In this document: positions 7,203 through 15,915 of the stretch, piece by piece
Numbering within the stretch: position 1 is the stretch's first letter
Layout of the letters: each line of letters opens with the position of its first letter
Origin: Candidatus Pacearchaeota archaeon
GTDB taxonomy: Archaea; Nanoarchaeota; Nanoarchaeia; Pacearchaeales; GW2011-AR1
DNA length: 64,000 nucleotides
Reading direction: 5' to 3'
NCBI GenBank assembly: GCA_023228245.1
Contig: JALOBN010000004.1
Location: 38,360 to 102,359 of the forward strand
Program-made: the position numbers and the translations under genes
Notes under the pieces: model-generated
Seen by the model: the letters and a program-made list of their open reading frames with translations, nothing else
Told to the model about the DNA's origin: nothing
Database searches by the model: none

Positions 7203-8766
7203 CGCCGAACTCAGCCATAACTTCTGCGGGATGTTTATAATATCTATTTACAATTTCCTGAACCTGTTCAAAACTGAAAACCCTTTTTGTATAAAGATTG
7301 TAAAGCAATTGAACTCTTCTTCTGAATTCTATTTCAAGTTCAACTGTATTGATACCATATCTCTTAGAAATTTTTTCAAAAACTTTGCTTCCTTTCTTAA
7401 AATAAAATCGGTCATCTGCGGCACTCCATGTAAACGGCGTGTTGATAACTGCGGTTCCTTCAGCGTCGACATTTACAATTTCAACAATTTCTCTGAGCTT
7501 TCTGGTTTCTTCTTTATTTACAATCGCGTGAGTCATAATGCAAACACAATCCAAAACATTCAACAGCGTCGGAGAAAGTTCAATCGGGGGAGTCTCTAGT
7601 CTTTTTATTAAAGTGTCTACAGAATCTGCGTGCATTGTACTTATTGAAGAGTGTCCCGATGCCATACCCTGAAATAATACGAATGCCTCTTTACCTCTGA
7701 CTTCACCCACGATTACATAATCTGGTGCTTGTCTAAACGAACTTCTAAGCAAAGTGAACAAAGTAATTTCATTTTCTTTTTTATTTCCTGCAGAAGTTCT
7801 GACCACACTCGGAAGCCAGTTTTCCCTTGGTAAATTTAATTCTCTTGTATCTTCAATACTCACAACTCTTGCTTCAGGCGGAATAAAAAACGCGACAGCA
7901 TTTAACAAAGTGGTTTTTCCCGACGCTGTTCCACCGGTAACTAAAATATTCATTCGGTATTGTACAAGCATCCACAAGTAAGCCATCATTTCAGGACTTA
8001 AAGTTCTGAAAGAAATTAATTGAATTGGTGTCCATGGAGTTTTTGTGAATTTTCTTATTGTAAATGTCGGACCTTTACTTGTAATATCAGGAGTATAAGT
8101 TGCATTAACTCTGGAACCGTCGGGCAAAGTTCCGTCGAGAATCGGGTCTGCGTAAGAAATATGTTTACCGCATCTCTGTGCAAGTTTTTCAACTAAACTT
8201 TCAAGTTTTTCCATATCCTTAAAATTAACATTCGTCTTAACATTTCTATAAATTCTATGAATTACATAAACTGGACTGTTGCTTCCGTTACACTCAATAT
8301 CTTCAACAAAATAATCTCTAAGCACGGGTTCAACTTCATTAAATCCAATGAAATCCCTGCACAAATAATAATAAATTTTTCTGTAAGATTCATATGACAG
8401 GTCCATCCCTAATTCTATCGTTAGTAATTTCATTCTCTTGTCAATATATTCAAGAAGAGCATCTTCTGATTTGTCGACGACATTTTCAAAATTTATTAAA
8501 TTTCTGACAGCATCTGTAAGTTGTAATCTTAACGCAACTTCTTCTGGACTAAGTATCGGCTCTTCAACTGCATAAACTAATTCGGAAATTTTTTCATCCC
8601 AATAAACATGCACGAAAGCAAAAGGAGAAATTAAAGTGTATCTTACATCAATTTTTGTTTTATCTTTTACTTTTTCCAACGGCGGATTTTTCGGATGAAA
8701 ATCTATTTTAACTCTTTCATAACTTTCTATATCTCGAATTTTTACTTCTCTTTTTTTTCCTTTCAT
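7192..8766 (-). CDS. Type II/IV secretion ATPase (TadA/PilT/FlaI-like)
   Basis: 524 aa. Hexameric ATPase that powers pilin polymerisation on the cytoplasmic face. Visible motifs: an N-terminal domain ending in the ADPILDGTLPDGSRV block (206-220), Walker A GGTASGKTT (278-286), Asp box EDTRE (305-309), Walker B DYVIVGEVRG (349-358) and His box TMHAD (377-381). Only one such ATPase is present, so assembly and any retraction would share it, as in archaeal pili and archaella. It heads the machinery block and overlaps the downstream small gene by 11 nt. No FlaH or other archaellum-specific genes (FlaF/G/H) are seen, so a pilus is more likely than an archaellum. Confidence 0.95.
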   Translation of the reverse strand: MKGKKREVKIRDIESYERVKIDFHPKNPPLEKVKDKTKIDVRYTLISPFAFVHVYWDEKISELVYAVEEPILSPEEVALRLQLTDAVRNLINFENVVDKSEDALLEYIDKRMKLLTIELGMDLSYESYRKIYYYLCRDFIGFNEVEPVLRDYFVEDIECNGSNSPVYVIHRIYRNVKTNVNFKDMEKLESLVEKLAQRCGKHISYADPILDGTLPDGSRVNATYTPDITSKGPTFTIRKFTKTPWTPIQLISFRTLSPEMMAYLWMLVQYRMNILVTGGTASGKTTLLNAVAFFIPPEARVVSIEDTRELNLPRENWLPSVVRTSAGNKKENEITLFTLLRSSFRQAPDYVIVGEVRGKEAFVLFQGMASGHSSISTMHADSVDTLIKRLETPPIELSPTLLNVLDCVCIMTHAIVNKEETRKLREIVEIVNVDAEGTAVINTPFTWSAADDRFYFKKGSKVFEKISKRYGINTVELEIEFRRRVQLLYNLYTKRVFSFEQVQEIVNRYYKHPAEVMAEFGVEY

Positions 8767-9335
8767 TAACTTATTGTGAGATTCATAATGGGTTCACCAT
8801 TTGTATCTGTACCTTCATTTAATATTGAAAATTTGTATGATGTCGACGCTGCACTTAAAGTTTTAATTTCATCTTTTCCCTGGATTTTCAAATTGTAAAT
8901 ATCACTATAATTAAGAGTCAATTTGACCAAATTTGTATCTGCACCTTCTTCGGTTAAAATAATTACACTACCGTCAGTAATTTCTGTTCCTGGTTCACTG
9001 TATAAACTCTCGCTTTCCATTTCAAAAATAATCTTTTCATATTCTCCGTCGATTTTCAGTTCACCTTTTTGTATTGATATTTCAAGAATTCTTTGATTTC
9101 CTGCACTCCCCATTGACAAAAGTGTTGAATCAATTTGTTTTAACATTTCAATTGATTGTTTCAAAAGTGCTTGATCTTGAATTTCCTGAATTTTAGGACG
9201 AGCATATCCGAGCACAAGTCCAATCATAACAAAAGCAATCAGCGTATAAATTACAGTCTCAATCCAAACTTGTCCTAAATTATTTTTTACAAAAAAATTG
9301 TAATAATTTTTTTTATTTAGTAATTTTTTTATCAT
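8766..9335 (-). CDS. Type IV prepilin-like protein
   Basis: 189 aa. Textbook class III signal: basic N-terminus, KNNLG with predicted cleavage after Gly21, then QVWIETVIYTLIAFVMIGLV with Glu at +5. The helix continues into a charged amphipathic stretch (about 45-75) as in pilin spines, followed by a beta-rich head without cysteines. Its stop overlaps the ATPase start by one base, so it is co-translated with the motor. Probably a structural or minor pilin subunit. Confidence 0.82.
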   Translation of the reverse strand: MIKKLLNKKNYYNFFVKNNLGQVWIETVIYTLIAFVMIGLVLGYARPKIQEIQDQALLKQSIEMLKQIDSTLLSMGSAGNQRILEISIQKGELKIDGEYEKIIFEMESESLYSEPGTEITDGSVIILTEEGADTNLVKLTLNYSDIYNLKIQGKDEIKTLSAASTSYKFSILNEGTDTNGEPIMNLTIS

Positions 9336-9350
9336 TTTCTCTTTTTCAAA

Positions 9351-9400
9351 TTTTTCTGAATTTGGGTTGCAGGAGTTATGAAGAACCCGCTGGTGTTCCC
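9351..9400 (-). repeat. Dispersed hairpin repeat, copy C
   Basis: Lies between two prepilin genes. On the minus strand it reads GGGAACACCAGCGGGTTC, TTCATAACTCCTGCAACCC, AAATTCAG, matching copies A and B over about 40 nt apart from a short deletion in the loop region. The outer ATG/CAT and GAAC/GTTC segments keep the stem paired. A ten-codon reading frame (MKMGTPAGSS) crosses the stem but is probably fortuitous. Confidence 0.6.
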
Positions 9401-9445
9401 ATTTTCATATAATTAATAATAAAATTCAATTTAAATAATTAATGA

Positions 9446-10024
9446 CTACCCTACATAAACAGCACAGTTGTCTATCTCAGAAAAAGAATCAGAAACTTCA
9501 CATAAATTATCATCTATCGTAGGTGCTATTTCTATTAAATCAATCTTGCTGTTAAATCCAGTTGCTATATAACTAATTCCAGAATTTTTTCCAGGAAGAG
9601 TTACCGACGATATTCCTGAGGGATATAATGTTAATCCGCTGATTGTTTGATTTTCATTTGTGATTATATAACTTTTTACAGCACTTTCAGAAGAAACTAA
9701 AACAGTTACTTTATCAATGTCAATATCTCCGACGCTTAAAGAAAATCTTAAATTAAATCCTCCGCCCCCGAGTGCTTCGTAACAAGTGTATTGTTTGTTT
9801 AACTTTACTTTATCATAATTTCCAAAACAGGATTGACTGCTTCCAATTTCTTCATTTATGAAATTGCTTACAAATCCCCACACAACAACAAGTGCAGCCA
9901 TACTAAGTGCAATTAAAATTACAGCCGTTACAATTGTAGATAATCCTTTCGGGTTTTTTGGAAAACCATAAAGTGAGTGCACATAATTTTTTTTAGAATT
10001 TTTATATTTCAATTTGTTTTCCAT
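9446..10024 (-). CDS. Archaeal type IV pilin (STIV-type N-terminus)
   Basis: About 192 aa from the ATG at 10024, which follows an AAGGGG Shine-Dalgarno-like stretch; a GTG 12 nt upstream is the alternative. The N-terminal block KNPKGLSTIVTAVILIALSM is the archaeal pilin/archaellin pattern: cleavage after Gly, then S-T-I-V and a long hydrophobic helix. The head is beta-rich with three Cys (SCFG, TCYEA, NLCEV, NCAVY region) likely disulfide bonded. Overlaps the preceding pilin gene. The archaellin-like N-terminus makes this a candidate for a main pilus subunit. Confidence 0.85.
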   Translation of the reverse strand: MENKLKYKNSKKNYVHSLYGFPKNPKGLSTIVTAVILIALSMAALVVVWGFVSNFINEEIGSSQSCFGNYDKVKLNKQYTCYEALGGGGFNLRFSLSVGDIDIDKVTVLVSSESAVKSYIITNENQTISGLTLYPSGISSVTLPGKNSGISYIATGFNSKIDLIEIAPTIDDNLCEVSDSFSEIDNCAVYVG

Positions 10025-10499
10025 ATTCCCCTTCACAGATGTATGTTTTTTGATCTCCGCTTGTTGATGTTCCGATTAAGATTGGGAATATTGTTAATTC
10101 CTCCGCGTCGCCAACTTCATTTTCGATTCTTCCTGAAAATGTTCCACCTTGACTTAATCCGTTTGTAGGCCAGTTGCTTCCGATTTCAAATTCTTCAATT
10201 GATTTCGTTTCATAACTCCCCCCTGTTGTGATTCGCACATTTACTAAAAATATCGGAACGTTTCCGTTGTTAACTATATTTAATGTTCCCGACGAATAAG
10301 ATACTTCAAAACTCACATCATTACAAACTAATTCAATATTTTCTCCGAATTTTACAACTCCCTCTTGAACCATTCCTCTAAACCAAAAAAAGATTATAGA
10401 AATAATACCTATAGTCAATGCAACAAGTAATACTGTCGTAACAATCGGAGAGAGCCCTTGCTTTTTTCTCAACCTCTTTATCATATTATCTTTATACAT
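10002..10499 (-). CDS. Archaeal type IV pilin
   Basis: About 165 aa from ATG 10499 (a TTG two codons upstream is possible). RLRKKQGLSPIVTTVLLVALTI is a classic archaeal pilin signal with cleavage after Gly17 of the longer form and the SPIVTT helix start. The globular part is a compact beta-rich domain resembling archaeal pilin heads (SGTLNIVNNGNVPIFLVNVRI). It overlaps the next pilin gene by about 23 nt, the pair being translationally coupled. With its neighbour it is the best candidate for the major pilin. Confidence 0.86.
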   Translation of the reverse strand: MYKDNMIKRLRKKQGLSPIVTTVLLVALTIGIISIIFFWFRGMVQEGVVKFGENIELVCNDVSFEVSYSSGTLNIVNNGNVPIFLVNVRITTGGSYETKSIEEFEIGSNWPTNGLSQGGTFSGRIENEVGDAEELTIFPILIGTSTSGDQKTYICEGEYGKQIEI

Positions 10500-10526
10500 T
10501 TTCAATTTTTAAATTCTTTGTTTAAC

Positions 10527-10967
10527 CTATTGTTGAACTGCAACTTCTGTCGTAGGAGTTTGATTATCTTCTTGATTTCTCTTTTTTCTAATTATAAAAA
10601 AAATGATTAATCCTATTACAATTAATCCAGATGCAAGAATAATTATTTTGAAAGTCGTGCTAACAAAAAATGAATTTTCTGTTTCACTCTGCAAATTTTC
10701 TTCTGTTATTGGAATTGTTTGATTTGTTTCGGGAGACAAGGTTTCATTCTCCGTCGGAATTTCTGTCAAATCTCCTGAAGAGGGTGTTGCAGGATTTGTA
10801 CAATCCTCTGGACAACTTGTTACATCTTCTCCTAGTTGACAAAAAGTATCTCCACACATATTTTGTTCTCCATCGTCAATTCCGTCGCCATCAATGTCAT
10901 AACTTAATGCAAAAGGAATTAAAATTAAAACTAAAAATAATGCAATTAGTTTTGTCTCTCCTCTCAT
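10527..10967 (-). CDS. Cys-rich, Ca2+-motif, membrane-anchored surface protein
   Basis: 146 aa. Signal peptide (about 1-22), then DIDGDGIDDGEQ, an EF-hand/dockerin-like calcium loop, a compact Cys module CGDTFCQLGEDVTSCPEDC (about 38-56), a Thr/Glu/Pro-rich stalk, one membrane helix (about 103-126) and a basic tail RKKRNQ. The layout is that of an extracellular module on a stalk anchored in the membrane. The four-Cys CGD-C-GED-CPEDC module recurs in secreted archaeal proteins (recollection, not checked). Located inside the pilus operon, it may be a base-associated or glycosylated accessory factor. Confidence 0.72.
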   Translation of the reverse strand: MRGETKLIALFLVLILIPFALSYDIDGDGIDDGEQNMCGDTFCQLGEDVTSCPEDCTNPATPSSGDLTEIPTENETLSPETNQTIPITEENLQSETENSFFVSTTFKIIILASGLIVIGLIIFFIIRKKRNQEDNQTPTTEVAVQQ

Positions 10968-11001
10968 TTTATTTTTTATATCTATTCCTTTTTATTATTT
11001 T

Positions 11002-12303
11002 CTATCTTATATATACGACGACATTTGCTCTTTCATCGTAAGTTACACAAGCACAACAATGTGATGACGACGGTCCTTTTTCACATGATGCATACCATGC
11101 ACCATATTGTCCGCAGGATTCTCCTCGCGTTCCAGTATAATATTGATTAGACCATCCATTTGAAGGGGAAGAACAACCTGTGCCCAATGTTGAAAGAACA
11201 GAACCCCAACCATCTGCATAATTATATTTAACATAAAATTTTTTTCCTGTTGTTCCGCTGCTGTTAGAAGACCATTGATTTGGATTAACCAATAAATTGT
11301 AAATTGTAATACTTAATGGATTGTAAATATCATATCTATAAGTTTGTGTCCAACGTCCTCTTGTAGTTTTCTGTCCTGCGTTTAATATTGTTTTAATTGT
11401 TGTATCGGAAAGTTTTACACTTGAACCTGAAGAAGGATTTATTACTGTTCCAACTGCATTTACGTTCCAGCAATCAGAAGCAGGAACATTTGCATTATAC
11501 GCTGGAGCATTTGGATTATCTTCAGGACGGCAAACTGCTGCTAAAGTCCATCCTCCGCCGTCGCTGGTCATATCACAATAACCTCTAAATTTAACTTGAG
11601 TACCTGTCCCGTCGACGTCAAGCCAATAAATTCCGTTTGTTCGAACCCCTTTATTATATAAATCTAAACAAGAAGTTCCAGGGTTTGTTTCAGTGCCATA
11701 ACTTATTTCTGGTTCTTCTGTAATAACCGTATTATTTGTACAAGTTAAAGTTTCTCCCATTATAGCGTCGCTGCAACTCACACTATATTTTTTATCTTCA
11801 ATTACTTGAAGTCGTATTGGTGTGATTTCTATTTTGTAAATTTGCCCAAGTCCGCTGACGTTAAAAGATACACTTTTAACATTGGATGACTCGTCAGGAG
11901 TCAAGTAATTTTCTTCCAATTCTGAAAATATAATTGAATTTCCAGAAATAAATCCCCCCCCAAGAAGCCGTGATGAAATATCTATCGTCGCTAATTCTTC
12001 TCCACTAATATTTGAAGCCCGAATATAAAGTCCGTTAATACTAAATTTCCCATTGTTTTTTAAAGTTAAACTTAGGATTGATTTCTCACAATTATAGTCT
12101 ATTTCTTGAATGAACATCGACGTCCCTTCTGAACATTCAATAGATTCTGTTGGGACATAAGTTTTAATCCATTGATAAACAACAACGCTCATTATAATAG
12201 AAACGGCAATTAAGAGAACATAACCAATTATCATACTCACTCCTTTACGATTTTTTGAAATTGAAAATAAAAAATTTCCTGTTTTCTGTTTTTTACTTTT
12301 CAA
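11002..12303 (-). CDS. Pilin-anchored adhesin with fibrinogen/intelectin-like head
   Basis: About 433 aa from TTG 12303, which lies just after the stop of the preceding gene; TTG 12330 is the alternative and no ATG precedes the signal. Residue numbers below are for the longer form. KNRKG (26-30) precedes the hydrophobic helix VSMIIGYVLLIAVSIIMSVV, a prepilin signal. Residues about 60-175 are a beta-rich pilin head. From Cys221 the protein matches a fibrinogen-related domain: CLDLYNKGVRTNGIYWLDV, then YCDMTSDGGGWTL (251-263), further Cys-rich repeats and a C-terminal VVVYIR like intelectins. In animals such domains bind glycans or acetylated groups. This suggests a pilus-tip adhesin for contact with another cell. 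Confidence 0.82.
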   Translation of the reverse strand: MKSKKQKTGNFLFSISKNRKGVSMIIGYVLLIAVSIIMSVVVYQWIKTYVPTESIECSEGTSMFIQEIDYNCEKSILSLTLKNNGKFSINGLYIRASNISGEELATIDISSRLLGGGFISGNSIIFSELEENYLTPDESSNVKSVSFNVSGLGQIYKIEITPIRLQVIEDKKYSVSCSDAIMGETLTCTNNTVITEEPEISYGTETNPGTSCLDLYNKGVRTNGIYWLDVDGTGTQVKFRGYCDMTSDGGGWTLAAVCRPEDNPNAPAYNANVPASDCWNVNAVGTVINPSSGSSVKLSDTTIKTILNAGQKTTRGRWTQTYRYDIYNPLSITIYNLLVNPNQWSSNSSGTTGKKFYVKYNYADGWGSVLSTLGTGCSSPSNGWSNQYYTGTRGESCGQYGAWYASCEKGPSSSHCCACVTYDERANVVVYIR

Positions 12304-12304
12304 A

Positions 12305-12907
12305 TTATGCTTCTGGACTTTTGATAACAACTTTATCCTCCCCTACTTTTTGCCAAATAACGAAGTAGAAATTTTCTCCTGGTTTTAATTTAAATTGATA
12401 TTCATAATTTTCAATTGTGATATAAACATATTCTATATCTTCGCCGGTAGCAGGAAATTCTTGTGTCTTTCCAAATATTTGAAGAGGGATACATTCTGCG
12501 TCGGGGTCTGTTGTGGGATTTAAAGTAACACAAACGCTTTCGTTTACAAGTTGTTGATAACCAACTGCATAAACTTTATTTTTATTTCCGAAGATAAAAT
12601 AAAGATTTCCTGTGTCTCCAATATAGTCAACATAATTTTTTATAAAATTTTCCATTAATAATTTCATTTCGTCTTCATCAAGTTGACTATACGTTCCGTA
12701 ATCTAAAACATTTTGGCTTTCAATTCCAAGTTCTTCCCCCAAGTCATAAAGTTTTGCAGATTCTTTTTCTTCGGTATAATTTGAAACAGTTACAATTCCA
12801 ACAGTTACAACAATTATAATTATCGCTGCAATTAAAAAAAACTGCCCTCTACAATTTTTTGGAAAAAAATTACGTCGAAAAAATTGATTCCCCTCTTTAT
12901 CAATCAT
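12305..12907 (-). CDS. Prepilin-like membrane protein
   Basis: 200 aa. KNCRG (residues 17-21) precedes QFFLIAAIIIIVVTVGIVTV, a single hydrophobic helix, as in class III signals with cleavage after Gly21; the +5 residue is not Glu. The extracellular part contains a charged helix (about 45-95) and a beta-rich head with two Cys. It is the first gene of the pilus operon, 43 nt downstream of the P-type ATPase stop. Likely a minor pilin or initiator of the pseudopilus tip. Confidence 0.7.
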   Translation of the reverse strand: MIDKEGNQFFRRNFFPKNCRGQFFLIAAIIIIVVTVGIVTVSNYTEEKESAKLYDLGEELGIESQNVLDYGTYSQLDEDEMKLLMENFIKNYVDYIGDTGNLYFIFGNKNKVYAVGYQQLVNESVCVTLNPTTDPDAECIPLQIFGKTQEFPATGEDIEYVYITIENYEYQFKLKPGENFYFVIWQKVGEDKVVIKSPEA

Positions 12908-12950
12908 TCATTAAAAAAGAGAAAAAGGGTTTATTAATTTTATTGAATTT

Positions 12951-15569
12951 TTACACTTTCACCTTGAGAAATTTTGTTATTTCAAAGAACAAAAATCCTG
13001 CAGAAGCAAAGCCTATTGCAAGTACGAGTTCTCCAAAAGAAATTACTGTTAACCCCAATATCGGTGCAATCGGAGTATAAATTGCAACTATCTGCAAAAT
13101 TCCTGCCACAAGAATTGAGAACAGCATAAACTTATTGCTAAACAATCCAACTTTCCAAATATTTTTTTCATCAGAACGACATGTTAACGCAATAAAAAGT
13201 TCAGCAAATACAGAAGTTGTAAGTGCAATTGTTCTCGCTTTCGCTAAGTCCTGCTGATAAAAAAATAAAAATAAAACAATCGTTGCAGTAAATGAAATTA
13301 AACCTGCAACTAAAATAAATCTGAAGATTCCTTTTAGAATATTGTTATTATGATTTAATGGGATTCTTTTCATAATATTATCTTCTTCTTTTTCAATACT
13401 CAACGCAATGCTCGGAAGAGAGTCTGTAATTAAATTCATCCAGAGAATCGCAAGCGGAAGAAATGGCAAAGGCATCGACGATAAAATTGCTACAGAGACA
13501 ACAAACAATTCATCAATATTTGCAGAGAGCTGAAGTTTGATAGATTTTCTCATGTTATCATAAACTCTTCTTCCCTCGCGAATTGCATAAACTATTGTAT
13601 TAAAGTTATCATCAAGAAGAATTATATCCGAAACATCTCTCGCAACATCTGTTCCTCTGATTCCCATCGCAATTCCAATATGTGCTTCTTTCAAAGCAAG
13701 AATATCATTAACACCATCGCCAGTTACAGCAACAATTTCTCCATTGCCTTTCAAGATTTGGATTATTTTTAATTTAATTTCAGGAGTTATTCTTGCGAAA
13801 ATAGTTTTCTCATCCACAATTTTCCTGAATTCCCAGTCAGATAATTTTTCAATTTCTCTGCCTTCAATTGATTCTCCGTCGAGATTAATCATTTTCGCAA
13901 CAGCATTTGCAGTCAAAACTGAATCTCCCGTAATCATCTTAATTTTTATTCCTGCATTTCTGCATTCAAGAATTGCTCCAGCAATTTCTTCTCTAGGCGT
14001 GTCAAGCATTCCCTGAAATCCTAAAAATATTAAATTACTCTCAGCAATTTCTTGATTAAATTTTGCAGGGACTTCTTTATATGCAAATCCCAACACCCTC
14101 AAAGCATCAGAAGCCATCTTCTCATAATTTTCCAAAATTTCAAATCTTCTTTTTTCTGTAAGATTTACAACTCTGCCGTTTAGTAATTCTTTGGAGCATT
14201 TTGTTATTAAAATATCAGGCGCACCTTTTACATAACTTACAAATTTACCGTCGGTTTTTCTTACAATTGACATCATTTTCCTACTCGAAGAAAAAGAATA
14301 TTCTTTCATCCTCTTTTCTTTTTCAAGTTCTGTTTTTTTTACAAATCCCGAATTATATGCTGAAATAATTAATGCTTTTTCCGTAGGGTCACCAATCATT
14401 TCTAATTTTTTCCCACTGATTTCCAACTGTGCGTTATTACATAAAATTCCAGTCCTCAACAATTGTGTTAAATCAGAATTTGTTTTAGGAGAAATTTTTT
14501 TGTCGTTAAGATAAAAAGAATTGCCATTGATTTTTACAAAATTATTTCCAAAATAAATTCCTGTAACGGTCATTTCTTCTTTTGTTAAAGTTCCTGTTTT
14601 ATCTGTGCAGATAACTGTCGTTCTTCCGAGAGTTTCTGCTGCGGGAAGTTTTCGAACAAGTGCATTATATTTTTGCATTCTTCCTATTGCAAGTGCGAGG
14701 GTAATAGAAATCACAGCAGGTAATCCTTCGGGGATAACACTTACAGCAAGGGCAATTCCTTCAAGAATCATCTGGAAAATTTCTTCTCCGTTATAAATTC
14801 CAATTAAGATAAGTAGAAAACTAACTGCCAAAACAACAACTACAATTTTCTTTGAAAAAATATCTAATTTTTTTTCAAGTGGAGTTTTTTCTTGTTTTAT
14901 TTGCTGAACTTTTTCTGCAATTTTTCCAAACTCTGTTTTCATTCCAGTAGATACAACAACCGCTTTTCCGTTTCCTCTGACTATCGATGTTCCAGCATAA
15001 AGCATATTTGTTCTTTCAGATAACAAAAAATTAGCAGAGATTCTTTCCGAAAATTTATCTTGCGGAAAACTTTCTCCTGTGAGTGCAGCTTCATTTGCCT
15101 GCAAATCATTTGAATATAAAATTCTGCAATCTGCTGAAATTCTGTCTCCTTCTGAAATTGAAAGAATATCTCCAGGCACAATCTCCGACGACAAAACCTC
15201 AGAAATTTTCCCATCTCTTATTACTCTAACTTTTGGAACAAGAAGTTCTTTCATCTTCGAAATAATTTTCTCTGCTTTGTATTGCTGGAAAAAACCTATC
15301 ACAGAATTCAGTAAGATAATAATCATAATTATACCAAAGTCAACATAATGTCCAATAAAAAAAGAAAAAATCGCAGCAGCTAATAAAATTAAAATAAAAA
15401 TAGATTTGAATTGTTCAAGAAAAATAAAAAACGGATTTATTTTGTGCGTTTGTTTTAGTTCATTTTTTCCGTATTCTTCCAGCCTCGATAAAACTTCTTT
15501 TTCACTAAGCCCGTTCTCGCTTGTGTTCAGCTTTCTCAAAACCTCTTTTTTATCCAGTGCGTGCCACAT
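12951..15569 (-). CDS. P2-type Ca2+/cation-transporting ATPase
   Basis: 872 aa, full length for SERCA/PMR1-type pumps. Actuator motif TGES (164-167), M4 PEGLP (280-284), phosphorylation site DKTGTLT (Asp323), MITGDS, hinge TGDGVND and an M6 NLITDSLPS carrying the Asn/Asp pair that binds Ca2+ in SERCA. No N-terminal heavy-metal domain, so not a Cu/Zn pump. The M4 and M6 residues favour Ca2+ (PMR1-like) over Na+/K+ exchange, but specificity is inferred. It would export Ca2+ from the cell. It is followed by the pilus operon and preceded by the SRP RNA gene, both on the same strand. Confidence 0.95.
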   Translation of the reverse strand: MWHALDKKEVLRKLNTSENGLSEKEVLSRLEEYGKNELKQTHKINPFFIFLEQFKSIFILILLAAAIFSFFIGHYVDFGIIMIIILLNSVIGFFQQYKAEKIISKMKELLVPKVRVIRDGKISEVLSSEIVPGDILSISEGDRISADCRILYSNDLQANEAALTGESFPQDKFSERISANFLLSERTNMLYAGTSIVRGNGKAVVVSTGMKTEFGKIAEKVQQIKQEKTPLEKKLDIFSKKIVVVVLAVSFLLILIGIYNGEEIFQMILEGIALAVSVIPEGLPAVISITLALAIGRMQKYNALVRKLPAAETLGRTTVICTDKTGTLTKEEMTVTGIYFGNNFVKINGNSFYLNDKKISPKTNSDLTQLLRTGILCNNAQLEISGKKLEMIGDPTEKALIISAYNSGFVKKTELEKEKRMKEYSFSSSRKMMSIVRKTDGKFVSYVKGAPDILITKCSKELLNGRVVNLTEKRRFEILENYEKMASDALRVLGFAYKEVPAKFNQEIAESNLIFLGFQGMLDTPREEIAGAILECRNAGIKIKMITGDSVLTANAVAKMINLDGESIEGREIEKLSDWEFRKIVDEKTIFARITPEIKLKIIQILKGNGEIVAVTGDGVNDILALKEAHIGIAMGIRGTDVARDVSDIILLDDNFNTIVYAIREGRRVYDNMRKSIKLQLSANIDELFVVSVAILSSMPLPFLPLAILWMNLITDSLPSIALSIEKEEDNIMKRIPLNHNNNILKGIFRFILVAGLISFTATIVLFLFFYQQDLAKARTIALTTSVFAELFIALTCRSDEKNIWKVGLFSNKFMLFSILVAGILQIVAIYTPIAPILGLTVISFGELVLAIGFASAGFLFFEITKFLKVKV

Positions 15570-15613
15570 TAAAATAAAAAATAAAATGAAGTTAATAAAA
15601 TTTGTTAAGAAAA

Positions 15614-15866
15614 GTAGACCGAGTGATAGCTCATAAGAACCAGAAAGCTACCTTTATTCTTCCTCGGCTCTGCTACCCGATAAGCATCTCGACAAATGTT
15701 TAGGGCTGCTTCGATCAGGACCTGACCCGTTTCGCATCCGCAAGATCAAACCGGACAAAGCGTCAACGTAGGGATAAAGACTCCCTGACACTTAATCACG
15801 CTCACTCTCGCAGTCTGCATAAAGCTCACTTGCAATGGCGGAGAGCTAACCCGCCGACCTGTCTAC
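15614..15866 (-). ncRNA. Signal recognition particle RNA (7S)
   Basis: The ends pair as helix 1 (GTAGAC at 15866-15861 with GTCTAC at 15619-15614). The 5' domain carries GGCGGG-TTAGCTCT-CCGCC typical of the Alu domain. The S-domain core at about 15703-15728 reads GGGTCAGGTCC then GAAGCAGCCC, the conserved asymmetric and symmetric loops contacted by SRP54. The apical loop is not the usual GGAA/GNRA tetraloop: only U-A and C-G pairs close a six-nucleotide CUGAUC. About 253 nt, a little short for archaea. Ends are estimates from helix 1. Confidence 0.88.
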
Positions 15867-15885
15867 AAAATTATAGAATAATTAG

Positions 15886-15895
15886 AATATTTAAG
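15886..15895 (-). promoter_or_regulatory. TATA box of SRP RNA
   Basis: TTAAATATTC on the minus strand, 20-29 nt upstream of the predicted SRP RNA 5' end at 15866, consistent with initiation there. Confidence 0.6.
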
Positions 15896-15915
15896 GGTTT
15901 TGATTGACTTCGAGC

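Noticed and set aside
9400..9445. Ten-codon peptide across repeat copy C
   Set aside because: The frame is not shared with copies A or B and no Shine-Dalgarno precedes it.
11043..11234. Minus-strand frame inside the fibrinogen-headed pilin
   Set aside because: A different frame of the same gene; the FReD motifs are in the main frame.
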